Positions 45,561-58,043 are shown, counted from the stretch's first letter. The stretch is 64,000 nucleotides of DNA from Bidens hawaiensis (GCA_021521415.1 JAIQDT010005020.1:1-64000); one strand, 5' to 3'. The notes: a model not told the origin generated them from the sequence alone. Numbers and translations are program-made.

Positions 45561-48500
45561 CCTCTAAAGGTATTTCTATTTACGTTATTGAACTTTTCAC
45601 TGTCTCTAGCAACACATGGGTATTTGATACCGGATGTGGTTACCACATCGTTAATGTCTTGCAGGAGCCTGAAAACTGGAAGAAACTGAAACAAGGCAGC
45701 ATGGAACTCATCGTTGGTGATAGGAAGAGAGTCCCAGTTCTTGCAACTGGCACATATCGTTTTGCTTGTCCGTCTGGCCTTATAGTTACTTTGGATAATT
45801 GTTTGTTTGCACCTGGTTTGACTAGAAACATTATTTCAGCTTCTTTACTATTTGAACAAGGATTTATGTATGTTTTTAATAGTATTGCTATTTCTGCATA
45901 CTTGAATGATATCTTTTATTTTGAGGCTAAACCTCGAAATGATATTTATGAGGTTGATGTTCAAATAAACAATAATGTATATAATATTTCTAAACGTATC
46001 AGATCTGGCATCAATGATACATTTCTATGGCATTGCCGACTTGGCCACATAAGCAAGGCACGAGTCAAGAGACTCCAATCCGAAGGGATTCTTGAATCCA
46101 TAGGACCCGACTCTTTTGATGATTGCGAATCTTGTTTAACTGGCAAACTCGCCAAAGGCTCCTTCACTCATAAGAATGAACGAGCAAAGGATCTGCTGGG
46201 AATCATACATACTGATGTATGCGGTCATTTCAAAACCATGTCTAGAAATCATGAAAGATACTTCGTTTCTTTTATTGACGATTACAATCGATACGCTTAT
46301 GTGTATCTTATGAAACGCAAGCATGAAACTTTTGAAAAGTTCAAAGAGTTTCAAAACGAAGTGGAAAACCAACTCAGGAAAACTATTAAAATGCTTCGAT
46401 CAAATCAAGTTTGAGAGTATCTCAGCTCAGAATTCATACATCATCTAAAAGAGCGTGGAATTGTTTCACAGCTCACTCCACCCGGCACACCCCAACACAA
46501 TGGCGTGAGCGAGAGGAGAAATCAAACCTTGCTAAACATGGTCCGATCGATGATGTGTAGAACTAACGTGCCTCACTCCTTTTGGAGCTTTGCCCTTTTG
46601 ACCGCTGCCCGCATTGTCAATCTGGCTCTAACTAAAAAGGTAAGCAAAACCCCATATAAGATATGGCATGGGCGAAAACCCAATTTGTCTTTCCTTAGAG
46701 TATGGGGATGTGATGCTTATATCAGTAGTGATTCTGACGATAAGCTCGATACTCGCGGTGTAAAAGTTGTTTTCGTCTGATACTATAACCAAAGCGGATA
46801 TTATTCTTCCATCCTGATACAAATGTGATTTCTATAAAAAGGAAGGGCCACTTTCTTGAGAAGGAATTTCTCGATCAAGGAACTGGAGATAATATTGTCA
46901 ATCTTGAAGAAATTTAAGAACTACAAACTACTGCTCAGGAAGTTGGAACGTCTGATCAACAAGTTGTTGTTGCTGATACATCGGACATGAACACAAGCGT
47001 TCGCTGAAGTAATAGGACTCGCGTACCAAACTCTAAATACCTATGGCATCTAGATGGTCCTGAGGTCCTCTTAGTAGCCGAGTCAAGCGACGAACCTACT
47101 AATTACAAATCTGCTATCTTAGATTCGGAATCTGAGCCGAGTTGCAATCTATGCGTGACAATCAAGTCTGGAACTTGGTTGAGCTACCTCCCGAGTGTCG
47201 GGCAGTAAGGAGCAAGTGGATTTTCAAAAACAAAACCGACATGCATGAAAATGTGCAGACTTATAAAGCACGGCTAGTCGCGAAAGGTTTTACTCAAACT
47301 CAGGGTATTGACTATGATGAAACCTTCTCGCCCGTTGCTATAACTAAGTCGATAAGGATATTACTTGCCATAGCCGCGTACTATGACTACGAGATATGGC
47401 AAATGGATGTCAAAACTGCTTTTTTTAATGGACATCTTTTTGAAGATGTCTATATGGTTCAGCCTGAAGGTTTTGTCGATCCTAAATATCCTAACAGGGT
47501 GTGCAAACTAAATAAGTCCATTTATGGACTTAAACAGGCATCTCGCAGCTGAGATCTTCATTTTGATGAGAAAATCAAAGAGTTTGGTTTTATCAAAAAT
47601 GAAGATTAGCCTTGTGTTTACAGAAAGGCTAGTGGGAGCACTATATCGTTCCTCATCCTATATGTGGATGATATACTAATCATTGGAAACAACATCCCTA
47701 TGCTTAAGGAAGTTAAGAACTGGTTGGGATCTTGTAGATCTTGGTGAAGCTGCTTATATTCTAGAAATTAAGATCTACCGAGATAGGTCTAAGCGGCTTC
47801 TAGGGCTGAGTCAAAGTACATACATAGACAGAGTAATAGCACGCTTCTCTATGGATAACTCCAAGAAAGGAGCTCCCCCCATGGCTAAAGGAACCGTGTT
47901 GAACAAATCGCAATCTACGGCAACGGACATTGAAACTAAGCACATGCAAGCGATTCCATATGCTTCAGCGATTGGTTCTATCATGTATGCTATGTTATGC
48001 GCTAGACTTGACGTATCGTATACGCTGAGCATGACTAGTCGTTTTTAGCAGAACCCTGGCATTGCCCACTGGACTGCTGTGAAGAACATTCTGAGGTACC
48101 TGAAAAGGACGAAAGATATGTTCTTAGTGTTTGGAGGAGTGGAAGAAGAGCTCACTGTAAGGTGTTACACTGATGCTAGCTTCCAGACTGACCGAGATGA
48201 TTCTCGCTCACAATCTGCTTGGATGAAGAAATTCATAGTCCACCTCGATCTGGTTACAAGTTTTCTGAAACCGATCGACGTAATCTGTGATAACACAGGA
48301 GCCATTGCTCAAGCCAAAGAGCTTAGATCTCATCACAAGGCCAAGCACATTCTAAGTAAGTTCCACTATATATAGGATATATATACTGGAACGAGGAGAC
48401 ATCATAATAAGCAAAGTAGACACAGATCAAAACCTAGCTGACCCGTTCACTAAACAGATGACTCAGGACAACCATGATCATCACAGAGATGCTATCGGTC
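45561..48500 (+). pseudogene. Copia Pol (protease, integrase, reverse transcriptase, RNase H)
   Basis: The protease has DTGCGYH. A GAG-pre-integrase HCRLGH zinc-binding start follows, then integrase with first Asp (HTDVCG) and final Glu (PQHNGVSERRN). The second catalytic Asp is Asn (RSNQV), directly before a TGA near 46413. Reverse transcriptase shows KARLVAKGFTQTQG, QMDVKTAFFNG and YVDD (about 47661), broken by a TGA near 47551, a TAG near 47607 and a shift near 47730. RNase H begins CYTDASFQTDRDDS but jumps straight to AWMKKFI, losing about 40-50 residues that would hold catalytic positions; CDNTGAIA follows. The gene is clearly dead. Confidence 0.9.
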
Positions 48501-49370
48501 TTAGATTAGCTAGTAGTTTGTTTTGATTTAGTATTTGGATGTTTGAATACTTAAAATAGTTATACTTTAAGTTCTCTTTTGATTTAATGGTTAAATGCAA
48601 ATGTTGAATGATATAACTGTGTTTGGTTTTAATACGTTTAATCCATGAATATTGTATTCTAAATTATCCGTAGTCGGTCAGACTCGTGGGAACGACTCTG
48701 AATTAAGATTATTCTGACTTTGGACTCAAGGAGTTGACTTCCAAACTCACAGACCTCATTATGAATGACGTTGGATGTAACTCGCATCAAATCATCTTCA
48801 TGGATCTTAGTCATATGATGTTTTGATATTGGTGTACTCATTTAGTATCCTTAGACCTGAGGTACATATTAGAACTTTCGTTTACTAAAGGCTATTCTTT
48901 GGTCAGTGTCAACCGCTGTCGCGTAACTGCCAGCTATAGGCATTGGTTGGGAATGATCTGAAGTTCAGTGGGAGTTGTATGTAATCAAGATAGGATTCTG
49001 TACTCTTACATGATATGTAACAGTTAGACATCTTGGCGCCCTCGTTGATTCAAACTGGTAAAGTGTGAGGCCTCACCCAAACTAACCGTGTTTGATTGGA
49101 CCACTTTGATTCTTGATCGAGAACTATAATGATTGAACGCCATATGAGATTGAACCTGATCCATGTCTCATTTTTCAATTAATGTCTTATACAGAAAGGA
49201 TAGATGACAACGATTACCATAAATTTGTTATCTTGCAATAGTGTATTCCAAGATTATTTTGGTTAATGAATTTAAAATATTATAACCTGTTGGGGGCAGC
49301 TATGTGTAGCTAGAGCACCGCTGGCTGTCAGTATTGAGTAACTTAACCATAAACCGTCCAAGTGGGACAC
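48501..49370 (+). other. 3' untranslated region of the copia element
   Basis: No frame of note. Ends in AAGTGGGACAC, a weak polypurine tract, directly before the right LTR. Confidence 0.6.
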
Positions 49371-50176
49371 TGTTGGAATTATGGACCGGTTCGGGTAAGT
49401 CAATACGGCCAACCGGGTTATGACCCGTAAGAGTTACACCTTGGGTAATGAGCATAATATCCGCTTAAATTAGTTAACCGGTATTGACGACATATAACGG
49501 GATTATTATTTATACTATATATAAGTAGTAATTTTAAAGCTTATTTATTAGATAAATAAGATGGAGTCGGCTTTTAAACGAGTTGGGCTTTGGAGCTAGG
49601 TTAGGGTTTATTATTGATAATCAAGATTATCAATATAAATAATATATATTATAAACCTAAAATACCTACCAAACGAGAAAAAAGGAGCAGCCATGGGAAT
49701 TGACAAAAACCATTCCTTTTGTTTTGTCACGGTAACAATCAAGAACAACTTGTTCTGCCACAAGCCCGTCTCCCGTACCGCCGCTATCAAGCATGCCACC
49801 GGCCATCACCGCAGGATTCACCGCACCACCAGCTGCTGTCCCGAACCTCGTTAGCCGCCGCCACTGTAGTGCATCTGTGCCGCCCCGTTGTTCGTTTCGT
49901 CACCTAGCGTCGCTCGTTAACTCTCGTTGTCTCAGCCGGTTATTTATTAACCGAGGTAAACTTAAATATATTGTTAGTTTATAATTATATATTTAATGTT
50001 TTTGACTCGTACTCGTATTGTCTGTAACCGGATCTTGTCGGGTTTAGTTTCGGTGCTGATTAATTATATATTCCGCTGCGTATAACTATAATTAGTAAGA
50101 TTAATTATTATTAACAACGTTTTTTGAATTGGTTTTAATAAACTAAATTTTAACTGATCACTACTGAAACCCAACA
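49371..50176 (+). repeat. 3' LTR of the copia element
   Basis: Matches the 5' LTR apart from substitutions and a ~20-bp insertion. Ends CCCAACA. Confidence 0.92.
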
Positions 50177-50282
50177 GTTTAAACATTAAATATACATGAT
50201 CTTGTTTTTCATAAAAATACATTTTATTTTTTTTTTAATTTCAGGACTAGTGGGATGTCGGGCCGGAGGCCATCGACCACCC

Positions 50283-50299
50283 AGCCCCCCCCCCCCCCC
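50283..50299. repeat. (C)n homopolymer
   Basis: C run of about 15 bases after CCCAGC; true length is uncertain. Confidence 0.85.
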
Positions 50300-50329
50300 A
50301 AGTGCCGGACCTGACCATGTTTCATATCC

Positions 50330-50442
50330 GGGCCTTTAGTTGATAACGGCAACAATAATCGTTTAGTTACCTTTGCCAAAGCCATTTACTTTCTTCATGA
50401 CTTTGATTTCAGCTTCGGGCCTACAGGAAGGTTTTTGCTTTG
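50330..50442 (+). pseudogene. Relic of a GDSL lipase first exon
   Basis: One frame reads LVDNGNNNRLVTFAKAIYFL, then GPTGRF. This lines up with LVDNGNNN..IVSLAKANYLP...GPTGRF of the intact GDSL gene at 40.4 kb. The GDS serine part is lost and a TGA follows GRFLL. The rest of the gene is absent. It is probably a broken duplicate of the neighbouring lipase; the copia element now separates the two. Confidence 0.8.
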
Positions 50443-50854
50443 ATCCAAGATAAGCCTAGCTTACACAAATCACAATCAAGTAGCCCGTTTAAATGGCCCA
50501 AAAAGTAGACGTAACCTAGATATAAGCCGGAGAGTGGAGGGAAAATGTTATGATGAATATGGACTTAGTGTGTGGTCTTCTTCTCCCATCCCCTACTCTA
50601 TAACTCTGTAATTTCTCATCTACTTCTGAATTGTATTTCCTTCTTGTAATCAATTTCTCAATCAATACAATATATAGATTCAATATCAATTCGAATGGTT
50701 TGATTAGCTGTGAAATTATCCATTCACTTCAGTTTTGCAATGGCCGGGACTTTGCTTATATAATGGTTATTATAAATTTGATTTGCGCACCATAATTTTC
50801 ATTTTGCATGTGTTAATTCTCTTTTGGATGCCTAAATTCTATACTCTTTTTTTA
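50443..50854. other. Non-coding gap between GDSL relic and Athila element
   Basis: No gene. The part near 50590-50700 (TTGTATTTCCTTCTTGTAAT, then TCAATACAATATATAG) resembles the tail of a copia LTR, but no partner or boundary was found. Confidence 0.4.
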
Positions 50855-52523
50855 TGTGTGTCTAATAACCTTATAATAATGACCCTCACAAATAAGCTTT
50901 AATATTAAAACGAAAATCCTAAAACCACAGATAACTGGCAAGTGTACCGATCGCAAGTAGTATAGACCTAAGAAGTCCGAGTATCGAACACGTGGACACG
51001 TAAGACGCTAACGATTACTGACCCTAAACAAGACCTACCTTAAAATAATATTATATTGATTTTTGATTTCTTTTAAATTAACTGAACTAACTGGACTAAC
51101 TAAAAAAACTTACCAAAAATAAAAAACTTGACAAACTATTGGGTTAACTTAGGATGGAGAAAAACGTCTACCTAGGTCTGAATCAAATTGTAGGCCTAAC
51201 AAGCTAATGGATTGAATGACTTCAGGACACCGGTCCCTAAAGATGACACGACTAAGGATCGCTCAGGCTCACTGGATCACCTCTCGGTCTCACTCAACAA
51301 GCCTAAACTACTCAAAATCGCCTAAAACGACCAAACCGGTAAACAATTGCTAATGTGTTCTAATGCTAGATCACCTCTCGGTCTCACAAACACTCGACCC
51401 TAATGGCAATGAATACTACACAACCAAGGATAGAGGAACAATTCAACTTAAACCAAAATAGCTCAACTAGTCGCTCAAAACACCTAAACCTGACAAGAAA
51501 CGAACTCGCTCTCGCGCAATCCTTATTCTAGCATGCAAAGACAATGAGACAACCCTAACTTCTTATCACCTCTCGGTCTCAAAGAAGGTGTCTAACCGCT
51601 GTACTTAATCCAATAAATCATGCAACAAAACCCTACGGTGGTACCTACCGCAAACAAACCTTAAACACAAAGTCTAGAATCAAACAATGCACCGATCAAT
51701 CAATACAAAACTACTGAACCGACACACGGGGTTTATGCAATGAATCACCAAAATTTCCAGCCACTAAACACAACCTATTTCATGTCTAAATCAAACTTTA
51801 CAATAACAATTAAGGTCTATTAATCAAACAGTCCATAAAACCTATCAAACACTAACAATAATCATCATCCCTAGGTAGAACTAACAAGATTAGCCGATCA
51901 TATTATTTGGACAGCAGCATATACTCAATAAAAACTCCATAAAACTCATCATCTTAAAAATCGTCCAACAATCAATTCTAATCATAAAAAAATCAATCTC
52001 TCAAGTAATTGCAAAACAATTCATCAATTAAGCAAGAAACTAAAAGTGTATCAACAATAGAAAATATGTAAGGATATGAGATGTTCCGGGGCTGCTCTCA
52101 GCTGTAAAAAATAGTGGTGAATGATCCCGAGGCTTGGTTCTTGTGTCTTCTTCCTTCCCTAGCCGCCACAAGTCCAAACCTTAAACACAAAAAAAGATTT
52201 CTTCCTTGGTTCCCTTGCTGTGTATTGAGATCGGCCAGTAGGCTTGGCTGCAAGGGTTTTTTAATTTTTTTTTTATGTTATAATATTGTAAGTAATGGGC
52301 CTCCATGATGCATATGGGTCGGGCTTTAAGCTTTGTCTTGAACTTGTATGCGTAAAAGGCTCGTAGAATGCTCGAAAAGCTCGGTTTCTTCTTCCTTGTA
52401 ACCCATAACCTACAATATGAACAAACTTATGTAAAACCTAAATAAAACGAGTTAAAACACATAAAATATAATATATTACATAGATAAAAGGTGCGGAAAA
52501 TACGTGTGTTTTACAACACATCA
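50855..52523 (-). repeat. 3' LTR of the Athila element
   Basis: Matches 58071-59741 almost base for base. On the plus strand it begins TGTGTGTCTAATAACC and ends ACAACACATCA. Repeated CACCTCTCGGTCTCA phrases occur within it. Confidence 0.95.
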
Positions 52524-52527
52524 AATA

Positions 52528-52538
52528 TCCCCACACTT
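52528..52538 (-). other. Polypurine tract of the Athila element
   Basis: The minus strand reads AAGTGTGGGGA, four bases before the LTR start TGATGTGTTG. The same tract precedes the LTR of the nested element in the CACTA transposon. Confidence 0.75.
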
Positions 52539-52613
52539 AAGACTTTTTCGTCCCTGAAAAAGAATACTACACAGGATCATACCCGAGTTCAACCGACAAC
52601 TCTTGGTTTTATT

Positions 52614-52617
<4 letters not shown>

Positions 52618-52667
<50 letters not shown>

Positions 52668-52668
52668 T
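52618..52668. repeat. (TTA)n microsatellite
   Basis: About 16 TTA units in the untranslated 3' region of the Athila element. Confidence 0.95.
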
Positions 52669-53224
52669 TAGTATTAGAGCAAGTGACCCGTTACCCAAAT
52701 ATTTCTTCCAACTTTCACCTAATAAGCCAGATCAGGTCGATTGCCGGTATTGCTGTCCACTTTAAACCCATGCCCCTAATACTTACCGAGGCAAATAAGG
52801 AGTGACAATTCTATTAATTTGTATGACTAAGTGGAACCCACACCTAAAAGCCCTGCTGCCACTTCACCAATTCCATTATGGTTTACCGGGCCGAGCCACC
52901 CCAACTTGACTTAAACCTTTTGCCACATGATTAAACATTTCGACTCATTTACAAACTATAAACTCTAGCTCTCTTTCAAGTGCACGCAATTACAAATGCA
53001 TTCTTTCTTTTATTTTTTTTTCTTTTTCTGCCTTTTGGCCTTTTGCAATTTTTTTATAGGATACTCCTTAAATCGACCGACTCGAATGGTGATTGAGTAC
53101 GAGCGGTTTCATCTTGGAACAACCTGAAATAGAAAAAAAAACAAAGAAAACAGATAGCATCACACAAATACATAAATACAAACTCTACAACTTGGGCAGT
53201 CTCCCGAGTGTGCATCCATCGCGT

Positions 53225-54634
53225 CTAAGTCTCGGAGAGCGCGTCAAGGTAGAATACCTCGACCGTCTGGTCAGTCACCGGCTCACCAATGTAGTGCTTC
53301 AGTCTATGACCGTTCACCTTAAACTTCCAGCCTTTATCCTCTATCTCGACAGTGCCGTACGGGAAGACCTTAGTGACCGTGAACGGTTCCGACCATCGGG
53401 ATCTCAACTTTCCCGGGAATAACCTCAACCAAGAGTTATACAATAAAACCAAATCCCCACACTTGAACTGCTTGTTACCCTTTAACTTCCTATCGTGCAG
53501 TTCCTTCGTCCGCTCCTTATACCTGAACGACTGGGCGTAGGCGTGATCTCTCAGCTCCTCTAACTCGTGCAACTGGTGGAACCGAGTGGCCTATGCGGCA
53601 GACATATCAAGATTGACCCTCTGTAGGGCCCAAGAGGCACGGTGCTCCAACTCGACATGCAGGTGGCAGGCCTTCCCATAAATCATCCGAAACGGTGTGG
53701 AATCGGTCGGAGTTTTGTAGGCTGTACGGAAGGCCCACAGCGCATCATCTAACTTGTCAGACCAATCTCGACGATTCGAATCCACCGTTTTCTCAAGAAT
53801 ACGTTTGATCCCCCGATTACTCACTTCTACCTACCCACTAGTCTGTGGGTGGTAGGCGGTTGCAAGCCGATGGGTGACCCCATAGCGACGCAACGTCTTC
53901 TCCATCTGCGCATTGTAGAAGTGAGTCCCTCTATCACTGATCAACGCCTTTGGGACACCAAAACGAGCATAAAGGCTCTTGAGAAAACGGAGTACAACTC
54001 GGGCATCATTAGTGGGTATGGCCTTGGCCTCAACCTACTTCGAGACATAATCAACCGCCACGAGTATATACTTGTTCCCAGGCGAAGATGGAAATGGTCC
54101 CATGAAATCAATGCCCCGCACATCGAAAACCTCACAAACCTGAATAGCATTCTGGGGCATTTCATTTCGCGAAGAAATGTTGCCGACCCGCTGGCAACGA
54201 TCACAACTCCTCACAAACGCGTGCGCATCCTTAAAAATCGAAGGCCAATAAAAACCACAATCAAACACCTTCTTCGCCGTCAAACTCGCACCGTGGTGAC
54301 CTCCTGTCGGTCCAACATGGCAATGGCTCAGAATCTGCCATCCCTCCTTTACGTTAACACACCTCCTGATCAACTGGTCAGCGCCTATACAAAAAAGATA
54401 CGGGTCATCCCACAGGTAAAACTTAACATCAGCAAAGAATTTCTTCTTTTGTTGGTAAGACATCTTCGGGTAGTACCCGTCCACAAGATAGTTCGCGAAG
54501 TCAGCGAACCATGGAAAACCCTCATCCTGAGCCGAAACAAACATAAGACTCTCTGTCGGAAAGTGGTCATTAATCATGACCCCAGGCTCTCCTAACTTAG
54601 CTCCCTCAAGACGCGAAAGATGATCGGCCGCCAC
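53225..54634 (-). pseudogene. Athila integrase
   Basis: Starts after RNase H with ADHLSRLEG. The HHCC zinc finger is split between the histidine side ([12 protein letters not shown]) and CDRCQRVG, followed by the core domain ([24 protein letters not shown], then HPQTSG) and a C-terminal region ending in a chromatin-binding-like stretch (WSEPFTVTKVFPYGTVEI). The enzyme would insert element DNA into the genome. An amber codon replaces Gln after HPQTSG near 53834, and further stops lie near 54035 and 53590. Inactive copy. Confidence 0.9.
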
Positions 54635-55963
54635 ATTCTCGGCCCCCTTTTATCACGGATTTCGATATCAAACTCTTGAAGCAAAAGGATCCAACGGATA
54701 AGACGTGGCTTAGTATCATGTTTGCTAAAGAGATAACGAATGGCAGAATGATCCGTGTACACAATCGTCTTGGACAGAACAAGATAGGACCTGAATTTAT
54801 CAAATACAAACACCACAGCTAAAAGCTCTTTCTCGGTGGTGGCGTAACTCTCCTGTGCACCATTCAAGGTTCGGCTCGCATAGTAAATCGGATGGAAGTG
54901 TTTATCCTTCCGCTGTCCAAGAACCGCTCCGACTGCGAAGTCGTTCGCATCACACATCAACTCAATAGGAAGCGACCAGTCGGGAGCAATCATGATCGGG
55001 GTGTTAACGAGTTTGTCTTTTAAAAGATCAAACGCCTCGATACACTGCTCAGAAAACACAAATGGGGCATCCTTCTCCAAGAGTTTGGTCATGGGTCTCG
55101 CAATCTTAGAAAAATCTTTAATGAATCGGCGATAGAACCCAGCATGACCTAGAAAACTCCGGATGGATCTCACGGAAGTGGGCGGGGGAAGAGTAGAGAT
55201 GGTATCGACCTTCGCTCGGTCGACCTTTATCTCCGCACTCGAAATACGATGCCCCAAAACGATGCCATCGCGTACCATGAAGTGACACTTCTCCCAGTTA
55301 AGAACTAGGTTGGTGTCAACGCATCGGGCCAACATCCTCTCAAGGTTGGAGAGACACTTATCGAAAGAGCTCCCAAACACAGATAAATCATCCATGAACA
55401 CCTCCATGGAGTCCTCGATCATGTCATGAAATATAGCCACCATGCACCTTTGAAATGTGGCTGGAGCATTACACAGTCCGAACGGCATACGTCGATAGGC
55501 AAACGTACGGTATGGGCAGGTAAACGTGGTTTTCTCCTGGTCATCGGGAGCAATAGGAATCTGAAAGTACCCAGAGAAACCATCTAAGAAGCAGTAGTAC
55601 TGCTGACCTTCCAAACGCTCCAACATCTGATAAATGAAAGGTAGAGGAAAGTGGTCTTTCCTCGTGGCATCATTCGTTCCTCTCATTGGTGACGACAGTC
55701 ATGCCACCCTTTTTGGGAACCACTTGGACTAGACTAACCCACGAACTGTCAGAAATGGGGAAAATGATCCCCGCATCAAGGAGTTTGATGATCTCCTTCT
55801 TCACGACCTCCTGCATCTTCGGATTAAGCCGCCGCTGCGGCTGAACGACAGTCCTATAATTATCCTCCATGAGGATTTTATGCGTGAAAAATGAAGGGTT
55901 GATACCCTTGATGTCGATAATCTTCCATGCAATGGCCTCCTTGTGCTCTCGAAGCACCCTCAA
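54592..55963 (-). pseudogene. Athila reverse transcriptase and RNase H
   Basis: From 55963 the frame reads the RT lead-in ([36 protein letters not shown]), then breaks at NERNE near 55672. The next frame resumes [13 protein letters not shown]. The conserved stretch normally between these, with the WRVCVDYRKLN motif, is missing: about 20 residues, plus a frame change. The rest is good: [44 protein letters not shown] with the catalytic Asp pair. RNase H follows with [16 protein letters not shown] and [22 protein letters not shown]. Loss of a fingers-domain motif should disable the enzyme. Confidence 0.92.
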
Positions 55964-56021
55964 CAGTCTCTCTCTCGACCTCCGTCAAAGCAGATGCGAC
56001 AATAACCGACAACTTCCTCTC

Positions 56022-56702
56022 CTAGTCCAAAAACGCGTACTCCAGATGGGCAAGTAAATCCTTAAGCTCTAAGGAAGGAGGGGGGCTCTCGATAGAAGGT
56101 CGGTCCATCGGATCGTCACGTACGATCCCAGCAGACACTTCAGACTCAGGGTGATGTGACTCGGCGTCATCTTCCGCTGACTGATCGGTCATGGCAACTA
56201 TCTCAATCTCCGGAATGTCCCTATCGAGAATCTGAGTGTCGAAGGCAAATCCTCCACAGATCTCGCTGAAAAAATCCCCAACATGCTCCATGATGGTATC
56301 GATAAAGTATAGGGAGTCATCAGCAGACTTGGGGTGTTTCAGTGACTGTCGAACGTCAAAGGTGACGTTCTCATCCCCAACTCTCAAAATCAACTTACCC
56401 TCGTAGACGTCGATCAACGCCTGTGCAGTGGCAAGGAATGGTCGGCCTAAAATCAGTGGTACACTATCATCGTCGTTCATTTCCAGAATGATAAAGTCCA
56501 CCGGGAAGATGAATTTGTCGACACGAACCAGCATGTTCTCGACCACCCCTCGAGGGTATTTCACAGAACGATCAGCAAGCTGGATACTAATCCTGGTAGG
56601 CCTCGGTTCGCTTGGACCCAGCTTGTGATACACGGAGTACGGCATGAGATTAATACTGGCACCGAGATTGGCCAGTGCATGAATAACCGTATCATCACTC
56701 AA
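56022..56702 (-). pseudogene. Athila aspartic protease region
   Basis: Contains ALANLGASINLMPYSVY, where family members have a catalytic Asp in DLGAS; here it is Asn (AAT). Then SVPLILGRPFLATAQALID with the second conserved hydrophobic-Gly region. The tail is acidic and leads toward reverse transcriptase in another frame. The Asp-to-Asn change should abolish Gag-Pol processing. Confidence 0.85.
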
Positions 56703-56939
56703 GATGCAAGGAATCTTCTCCCACCACTGCTCGCTCCCTCATCTCCTCCAAGGTGGGCTTCTTCTCCCACCACTGCTCGCTCCCTCACCGGCATCCTGAA
56801 ATAACCTCTGGCGTTGCTGAAACCCGGGCTGGTTACCGCTCCTCCAGTTGGAGTTCTGATTGCCTCTCCATCCCGAATTATAAGAATTGAAAGAATTTGG
56901 ATTTCAGTTTGGATTTCCTATGAAGTCTACGGCCTCCTC

Positions 56940-57776
56940 CTGTGAACTGACTGGGCACTGAACGGTATCATGCCCCCCTCTGCAGATCTCACACAACTTG
57001 CTCTTCGTCTGCAAATCCTTCACCATCTTCGCCAATGCCTCGACCTGTGCCGTCAGTGCGGTGGTCGTGTCCACCTAATGCATGCCTCATGAGATGGAAT
57101 CGACGGTCTTACCTCCTCTGGCGGGTGGTCTCTGGTATCCACTCATAGCTAGCCCATTGAATAAAGCGATACACTGGTCCTTAGTCGTCAACAGATTTCC
57201 TCTCGCCGCCGTGTCGAGCATACTCTGCGTCGCGTACGTCACTCCATTATAAAATTTCTCGACGACCGCCCAATCTTGCAAGCCGTGGTTTGGGCACAAC
57301 GCTAATAGATTCTTGAATCGCTCCTAGGTCTCGTAAAAACTCTCGGTGTCCTCCATCTGAAAAGAATGTATCTGGTTACGCAAACGAGTGGCCTTAGCCG
57401 GAGGATCGTATTTTTCAAGAAATTGGGTCTGCATGGCAGCCCAAGTAGCTATAGAGCCCTGCGGGAGGGACTCGAGCCACAGACTCGCTTGATCAGCGAG
57501 TGAAAACGGAAAGACGCGGAGCTTAACGGCGTCTTCGGAAACGCCCACAAGATGGAAAATGTCGTAGATACGCACGATGCGGGTGAGATGAGAGTGCGGG
57601 TTCTTATGAAGCAACCCGTGAAACTTAGCAGAATGAGCAATGGTATTTAGAATGTTTGACGGGATCTGCCAGTTCGTAGCAACTCCAATGGCGGGTGGTG
57701 CGATGCTGGATCTCGCGCTAGCATTGGCCGGTCGGGCCCGGTCCGCAACTGTCCTCCTCGTTGGAATGTCGCCCAT
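56940..57776 (-). pseudogene. Athila Gag
   Basis: Opens MGDIPTRRTVADRARPAN. Retrotrans_gag core: LRVFPFSLADQASLWLESLP, then FLEKYDPPAKATRLRNQI. A TAG replaces the usual Trp codon after SFYET at 57324. The same frame resumes ERFKNLLALCPNHG, stops again at 57087 and continues to a knuckle-like CEICRGGHDTVQCP near 56955-57000. This knuckle closely matches the nested element at 19.06 kb (CEICRGPHFTVRCP). Confidence 0.88.
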
Positions 57777-58043
57777 GATCCTATCCCTATCGTCGGGGTC
57801 AACGGATGAAGAAGTGGACGAGGGTGAAACGGGACGATGTCTCTCACGAAACTCTCTCTCTGGCTCGGGAAATGCTTCAGTGTCGGGTGGTCCACGAGAT
57901 CGAGTCTGTCGTATAAAAACTGTAATTAGAAATAAGATTATCTAAACTATTCTAACAAATAAGTAAAATAAAACAAAAATAATTACAAGTAGCACAAAAG
58001 GTAAGTCCAAACTTGGATTGCTCTTAAAACGGCTAAAACCGTG

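Larger units (their letters stand above)
42557..50176 (+). mobile_element. Ty1/copia LTR retrotransposon, decayed
   Basis: LTRs of 786 bp (42557-43342) and 806 bp (49371-50176) start TGTTGGAATTATGG and end CCAAYA. The flanks GTATA and GTTTA form a likely 5-bp duplication with one mismatch. TGGTATAAGAGCC after the left LTR matches the initiator-Met tRNA site of copia elements, with one change. Order of parts: 1.35-kb leader, Gag, protease, integrase, reverse transcriptase, RNase H, 0.9-kb tail. All coding parts carry stops, shifts or deletions, so it is inactive. Confidence 0.93.

Noticed and set aside
45200..45694. 164-residue minus-strand frame over copia Gag
   Set aside because: Antisense shadow of the Gag/protease coding region.
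51200..51600. Regularly spaced CACCTCTCGGTCTCA phrases, CRISPR-like at first sight
   Set aside because: Irregular spacing, plant LTR context, and the same set in the partner LTR; not a CRISPR array.
52524..53224. Possible envelope-like gene of the Athila element
   Set aside because: Only 0.7 kb with a TTA microsatellite and no frame of useful length.
53849..54595. 248-residue plus-strand frame in the Athila element
   Set aside because: Antisense shadow of the integrase gene; low-quality composition and no domain.
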